Source of the DNA: Planctomycetota bacterium
GTDB lineage: Bacteria; Planctomycetota; Planctomycetia; Pirellulales; Pirellulaceae
Direction of reading: 5' to 3'
Assembly (NCBI GenBank): GCA_026692885.1
Contig: JAPLNJ010000554.1
Location: forward strand, 1-10,047
Length of the DNA: 10,047 nt
Shown here piece after piece: positions 6,574-10,047 of the stretch. The notes under the pieces are model-generated. The model saw nothing but the letters and a program-made list of their open reading frames with translations. It had not been told where the DNA came from and searched no databases. Position 1 is the stretch's first letter, and every line of letters starts with the position of its first letter. Position numbers and translations under genes: made by a program.

Positions 6574-6700
6574 CAAGACACGAAACATCGCAAGACGGCG
6601 GCGGATTGTCGGAAATCCGAGCGGCCGTGGGCGTGCCTCGACCAGACGCGCGCCGCGAGCACGATGCTCAGCCAAACGACGGTCGGAAATCTCAAATTGG

Positions 6701-8179
6701 TCACGGTCTTACCCCGCACCAGCCGTAGCGATAGGGATAGGCGAGCTTCTGGTTGGCTTCGGCGTGACTCGTGATCCGCCCGGCCATCGGGTCGTAGGAG
6801 AGCGTTTCGCCAGGGAAGAGCGTGGCGATGTTCCCGAGCATCAACAGTTCGCTGAGCGGACCGCCGTTGTCGAAACTGGCCAGGATCTGCGACTGGCCAC
6901 CCCGACAGGCCTCGATCCAGTCGGCGTAAATTCCGTGTGACGGGCCGATTCGTAGCGGCTGGTTGGTCTCGATCTTCTGGAACTTGTTTTTGGGCAGGGC
7001 GGTCACCTGGACGCTATGGTCATTCGCCACCAACGCGCCATCGGTTCCCAGCAACATCGAGCCGGCGTCTTTCATCAGTGCGTCGGCCTCTTCGGCCGTC
7101 GTGACGCCCAGTACACGGAGTTTGTCGTGAATCAACTGCCGCGTGCCCGGCGCATAGTCGGGACCGTGATGCCAGGTGAGCGTCAACGGCGGCATCTGGC
7201 CGCGGGCGGGGATTTCCCAACGCACTCGCTCCCAACGCGGGAAGGAAATGCGATTCAATCCCGAACACTCGGCCTGCACGCGGATCGCCGCTCCCGAAGC
7301 GTTCCACAACTGGCGGAGTCCCAACGTCATGAAGGGGAAGACCGCGCTGTGCATGCCGAAGACGCCTAGACCGCCGTTGCAGGTCTCGCGCCAGTGCGAA
7401 TAAGCCATCCAGTCCGAGTGGTAGTCGCGCCATGCCAGCGGCCCCAGCCAGAGATCCCAGTCTAGTCCCTCGGGGACCGGCTGCTTGCCTTGCGGTGATG
7501 TGTTGCGGTCGGGTCCACCGCGGCGGAACCAGACGTGAACCTCCTTGACCTGACCGAGAACGCCGTCCTCGACCAGTTCCATGGCCCGGCGGAATTGCCC
7601 GCTACCTGTGCCGGGGCTGCGGTAGGTCGTGGGGAGTTTCTTCTCGGCGGCCAGGGCCCGAAGGCTGCGGGCGTCCTGGATGGTGAAGCCCAGCGGACGC
7701 TCGCTGCACACGGGCTTTCCGGCCCGCATCGCCATTCCGCAGGCCACGCCGTGGAAGTGGTCGTAATCGGAGACGACCAGAGCGTCGAACCGGTCGGCCA
7801 TTTCGCCGACGAACTTGCGGATGTCGGCGAAGATCGTCACGTCCTCGCCGTGGGCCATACGACGATACCGCTGGGCCACCCGTTGTTGCTCGGGTTTTTG
7901 GGGATCGTCGAGCTTTTGCCCGACCTCGCCCCATTGCTTCAAGATGGCGGGGATCTTGTGTTGATCGACATTGCCCACCGCGACCAGCTCACAGTTGTAG
8001 ACGTGAGACCCCGTCAGGAAGGCCGCCGCATTGTACATGTTGCCGAACAGGGCCAATCGCAGCCGTTGGTTGGCGTCGTAAGTAAAGGCCGTGCGCGGCG
8101 ACGCCAGCAGCAACAGGCCCCCGCCCCCGCCGCCGACGGCGCTGGCGAGGAAACGACGACGGGTCAACCGACGACGCAT
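6701..8179 (-). CDS. Tat-exported Gfo/Idh/MocA-family protein with degenerate active-site motifs
   Basis: A 492-aa protein paralogous to the gene just upstream on this strand. The N-terminus has a twin-arginine signal (TRRRFLAS, 6-13) and a Gly/Leu-rich core, so export in folded form is expected. The start at 8179 was preferred to an in-frame ATG at 8206 because GGAGGA lies 6 nt before it. Family features: Rossmann-like region (about 39-160), then the C-terminal domain with LDWDLWLGPL (239-248), FPRWER (313-318), WEIPARG (321-327) and ACRGG (424-428). Unlike active relatives, the glycine-rich loop reads LFGNMYNAAAF (44-54) rather than GxGxxG, the EKP motif is SERPLG (159-164, Arg161 for the usual Lys), and GVFGMH (272-277) replaces the D-containing segment. 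It may bind cofactor differently or be non-catalytic; this is inference. It lies 49 nt downstream of its paralogue, probably in one operon. Confidence 0.85.
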   Translation of the reverse strand: MRRRLTRRRFLASAVGGGGGGLLLLASPRTAFTYDANQRLRLALFGNMYNAAAFLTGSHVYNCELVAVGNVDQHKIPAILKQWGEVGQKLDDPQKPEQQRVAQRYRRMAHGEDVTIFADIRKFVGEMADRFDALVVSDYDHFHGVACGMAMRAGKPVCSERPLGFTIQDARSLRALAAEKKLPTTYRSPGTGSGQFRRAMELVEDGVLGQVKEVHVWFRRGGPDRNTSPQGKQPVPEGLDWDLWLGPLAWRDYHSDWMAYSHWRETCNGGLGVFGMHSAVFPFMTLGLRQLWNASGAAIRVQAECSGLNRISFPRWERVRWEIPARGQMPPLTLTWHHGPDYAPGTRQLIHDKLRVLGVTTAEEADALMKDAGSMLLGTDGALVANDHSVQVTALPKNKFQKIETNQPLRIGPSHGIYADWIEACRGGQSQILASFDNGGPLSELLMLGNIATLFPGETLSYDPMAGRITSHAEANQKLAYPYRYGWCGVRP

Positions 8180-8185
8180 GGCAGT

Positions 8186-8191
8186 TCCTCC
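8186..8191 (-). promoter_or_regulatory. ribosome binding site deciding the 8179 start
   Basis: On the minus strand GGAGGA lies 6 nt before the ATG at 8179, an ideal Shine-Dalgarno arrangement. The in-frame ATG at 8206 has no such site, so the shorter protein, which also places the twin-arginine motif at its very N-terminus, is favoured. Confidence 0.75.
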
Positions 8192-8228
8192 GCTTGGCGT
8201 CTTCATGGCGTGAAATCTCTCCGGAGCG

Positions 8229-9710
8229 TCAGATCGTCCAACCTGGGCGGTATTCGTAACGCAGCAGCGCCGCAGCGCCGGGATGGTTTGTGATTTGACC
8301 GTTGGCGGGATCGAACTCGATCGTTTCGTCGGGGAAGCGGGTGGAAAGGCTTCCCACGGTCAGCAGCTCCGCCAGCGTCGCGGCATACTCGAAACGGGCG
8401 ATCGGCTGCGGCCCTCCCCGGCAGGCATCGATCCATTCCTTGTATGGCCCCGGCGACGGTGGCAGGGCGAGCGGCCGGGTCTGCTCGACGGAGGCAAACT
8501 TCGCCGTGGGCAGCAACTTGACTTCTGTGTTGTGGCTGGTGGTCGCCAGCAGACCCTTGCTGCCCAGGATCAAGCAACCGGCGTCGGGCAGCAGCTGCTT
8601 GACCTCCGCCTCGGCTGCACCGTGCTCGCGCAAGATTGCTTCCAGCATCTTTCGGGAGCCCAACGCGTAATCGGGCGGATAGCCGTGGTGCCAGGTGAAG
8701 GTGACCGGCGGCAACGGGCCTCTGGCGGGGATCTCCCAGTGGATTCGCTCCCAGCGGGGATAGGATATCTGGTTGACCTCGGAGCATTCGGCCGTGACGC
8801 GAATCCGCCCGCGGTCTGCGCCCGCTTTCCACAGCTCGTTCACCTTCAGCCCCATGAAGGCCATGTTGGCGGAATGCGGCCCGAAATTGCCCAACTCGCC
8901 GATGCTCGTGTCGCGCCACGCGATGCGATTGATCCAATCGGGGTGATACTCGCGCCATTTGACCTGCGCCAGCCAAAGGTCCCAGTTCAGCTCCTTGGGC
9001 ACTGGCTGGGAGCCTTGGGGTATCTCTCGAAAGTTCCGTCCGCCACGGCTGAAGAACACATGGACTTGCCGCACGTCGCCGAGGACCGCTTCGCCCAGGA
9101 TCTCGACGCCGCGGCGGAAGCCTCCCGAGGCGGCTCCCCCGGTGTTCACCTGCGTGGGCAGCTGGCACTGCTGGGCCAAGTGGAACAGCGCCCGAGCCTC
9201 ATAGGCACTGATCGCCAGCGGTTTCTCGGTCAGCACAGGCTTCCCGGCACGCAGGGCGGCGGCCGCGATGATCGCATGCGTGTGATCCGGCGTGGCGACC
9301 ACCACGGCGTCGAACTCCTTGGCCGCCTCGTCGAACATGCGGCGGAAGTCGGTGTACAGCGGCGGTTTCTTCGCGGCCAGAGGAGCATAGTATTCGTTGG
9401 CCGCCGCGCGCTCTTCCGGCTTGTCCGACTTGCCCCATTCCGCTGCCCGCGACGCCCAGAAGTCATACACCTTCTGGACCTTCCGCTGATCCACGTCGCA
9501 CGAAACCGTGTAGCCCACGTTCCCGAGGGTGTGCAATCCGGCGGCGAATCCATGGTAGGCACCGTAGCCGGCCATGCCGACGACAGCCAACCTCAATCGC
9601 TCATTGGCCCGATACGCCTGCGCCGTCCGAGCCGAGGGAAGGATCAACAAACTGCCAACCCCACAGGCGGCTGTCTTCACGAAACGACGACGACTTGCGA
9701 TGCGTTCCAT
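8229..9710 (-). CDS. Tat-exported Gfo/Idh/MocA-family NAD(P)-dependent oxidoreductase
   Basis: A 493-aa protein with a twin-arginine signal (SRRRFVK, 6-12; hydrophobic core to about 26; likely cut near TAQA, 29-32). The Rossmann domain shows LRLAVVGMAGYGAYH (39-53) with a glycine-rich loop, VVVATPDHTH (136-145), and the EKP motif TEKPLA (161-166, Lys163), which in this family contacts cofactor and substrate. The C-terminal domain has LNWDLWL (241-247), GNFGPH (274-279), YPRWER (317-322), IPARG (327-331) and ACRGG (429-433). Relatives oxidise or reduce sugars and inositols, and exported members are abundant in planctomycetes; the substrate is unknown. The start at 9710 was chosen because AGGAAGG lies 6 nt before it, whereas extension to 9848 adds 46 residues that do not look like a signal. 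It is the first gene of a probable two-gene operon with its paralogue. Confidence 0.92.
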   Translation of the reverse strand: MERIASRRRFVKTAACGVGSLLILPSARTAQAYRANERLRLAVVGMAGYGAYHGFAAGLHTLGNVGYTVSCDVDQRKVQKVYDFWASRAAEWGKSDKPEERAAANEYYAPLAAKKPPLYTDFRRMFDEAAKEFDAVVVATPDHTHAIIAAAALRAGKPVLTEKPLAISAYEARALFHLAQQCQLPTQVNTGGAASGGFRRGVEILGEAVLGDVRQVHVFFSRGGRNFREIPQGSQPVPKELNWDLWLAQVKWREYHPDWINRIAWRDTSIGELGNFGPHSANMAFMGLKVNELWKAGADRGRIRVTAECSEVNQISYPRWERIHWEIPARGPLPPVTFTWHHGYPPDYALGSRKMLEAILREHGAAEAEVKQLLPDAGCLILGSKGLLATTSHNTEVKLLPTAKFASVEQTRPLALPPSPGPYKEWIDACRGGPQPIARFEYAATLAELLTVGSLSTRFPDETIEFDPANGQITNHPGAAALLRYEYRPGWTI

Positions 9711-9716
9711 GAATTT

Positions 9717-9723
9717 CCTTCCT
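9717..9723 (-). promoter_or_regulatory. ribosome binding site deciding the 9710 start
   Basis: On the minus strand AGGAAGG lies 6 nt before the ATG at 9710. This start puts the SRRRF twin-arginine motif at residues 6-10. The longer in-frame start at 9848 is therefore rejected. Confidence 0.75.
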
Positions 9724-9862
9724 AATGAATCGTTCGCGATCGGAGACGGTGAGACGATTACTCCGAGTAGCGATTTCTGCCCCGCCGCGAGTTGACTACG
9801 ACGGACTACACGAGTCGCGAAGCACTGGATGCCTTCCGAACCAGCCAATCACTCCCACCACA

Positions 9863-9911
9863 GGCCTTGATCGCAACGTTGCGCAAAACGCTAGCAGCGG
9901 ATCATCGTAAT
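9863..9911 (+). repeat. repeat B3, degenerate partial copy
   Basis: GGCCTTGATC starts a block that matches B2 at 40 of 48 positions, including AAACGCTAGCAGC and GATCATCG. The right terminal inverted repeat (expected GATCAAGGCC) is missing or decayed; only GTCAAGGC at about 9925-9932 remains. The block includes a perfect 12-bp palindrome CGCAACGTTGCG (9872-9883). It lies between the propeller gene and the oxidoreductase operon. No clear flanking direct repeat is visible, so this appears to be an older copy. Confidence 0.75.
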
Positions 9912-9939
9912 CGCCGCTCGCCGAGTCAAGGCAGTTGAA

Positions 9940-10047
9940 CTATCCAAGACCGCGCATCATATATGCCTGCAAGCTGCCCGATTCGTCCGAATTGAAGAAC
10001 GCCAACGAGCCGTCCGGCGAGAGGAAGGGATGGATGTGAGCGTGCTT
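9940..10047 (-). CDS. C-terminal fragment of a TolB/PD40-type beta-propeller protein
   Basis: The minus strand is open from the window edge to TAG at 9940-9942, giving the last 35 residues of a larger protein. The segment HAHIHPFLSPDGSLAFF, then NSDESGSLQAYM, has the repeat signature of PD40/WD40-like beta-propeller blades: H-P-x-x-S-P-D-G, then two strands with N/T-S-D, G and QxY. Such blades occur in TolB-like proteins, oligogalacturonate lyases and peptidase N-domains; a planctomycete oligogalacturonate-lyase-like protein is one option. It lies 229 nt upstream of the oxidoreductase operon on the same strand. The exact family cannot be named from 35 residues. Confidence 0.65.
   Translation of the reverse strand, partial: KHAHIHPFLSPDGSLAFFNSDESGSLQAYMMRGLG

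Noticed and set aside
6528..6700. Ten-base direct repeat GTCGGAAATC (6608-6617 and 6682-6691)
   Set aside because: Too short and isolated to call a repeat element; it is likely to occur by chance.
8283..9725. Long plus-strand open frame (480 codons) opposite the second oxidoreductase
   Set aside because: It is the antisense shadow of a clearly homologous minus-strand gene with a good ribosome site and Tat signal; its translation has no recognisable domain.

Overview
The window looks like chromosomal DNA of a GC-rich planctomycete, most likely of the Pirellulales type. This is inferred from gene style: two paralogous Tat-exported Gfo/Idh/MocA oxidoreductases, an exported GxDLY + SGNH esterase, a CHAT-domain protein tail, and intergenic palindromic repeats including the GGGAGGGCGA..TCGCCCTCCC type. 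There is no rRNA, tRNA, CRISPR array or recognisable transposase gene.

Layout. 1-386 (+): C-terminal end of a CHAT-domain protein, with a likely one-base frame disruption near 91-98. 387-827: non-coding, with a promoter-like site and repeat A1 (587-729). 828-1943 (+): secreted SGNH/GDSL esterase. 1944-2537: non-coding, holding repeat A2 with repeat B1 inserted at its very end, then a good sigma70-type promoter for the next operon. 2538-4784 (+): proA (proline biosynthesis) followed after 3 nt by fliM (flagellar switch), an unexpected but apparently co-transcribed pair. 4785-5156: non-coding, with repeats C and B2. 5157-6527 (+): stand-alone dihydrolipoamide acyltransferase (E2, aceF-like), with a possible terminator just after it. 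6701-9710 (-): two tandem Gfo/Idh/MocA proteins of 493 and 492 aa; the promoter-distal one has lost the canonical nucleotide-binding and EKP signatures. 9711-9939: spacer with degenerate repeat B3. 9940-10047 (-): last 35 codons of a TolB/PD40-type beta-propeller protein.

How the genes relate. The window mixes housekeeping genes (proA, E2), motility (fliM) and exported, probably carbohydrate-related functions (esterase, oxidoreductase pair, propeller protein). No single pathway joins them. The minus-strand genes, read propeller, oxidoreductase 2, oxidoreductase 1, could form one exported sugar-processing cluster.

The most interesting signal is non-coding. Three families of non-autonomous palindromic elements (A, B, C) sit in the intergenic gaps. 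Two B copies are flanked by exact 8- and 9-bp direct repeats, and B1 sits inside the terminal inverted repeat of A2. This gives a readable order of insertion and strong evidence that B is, or recently was, mobile.
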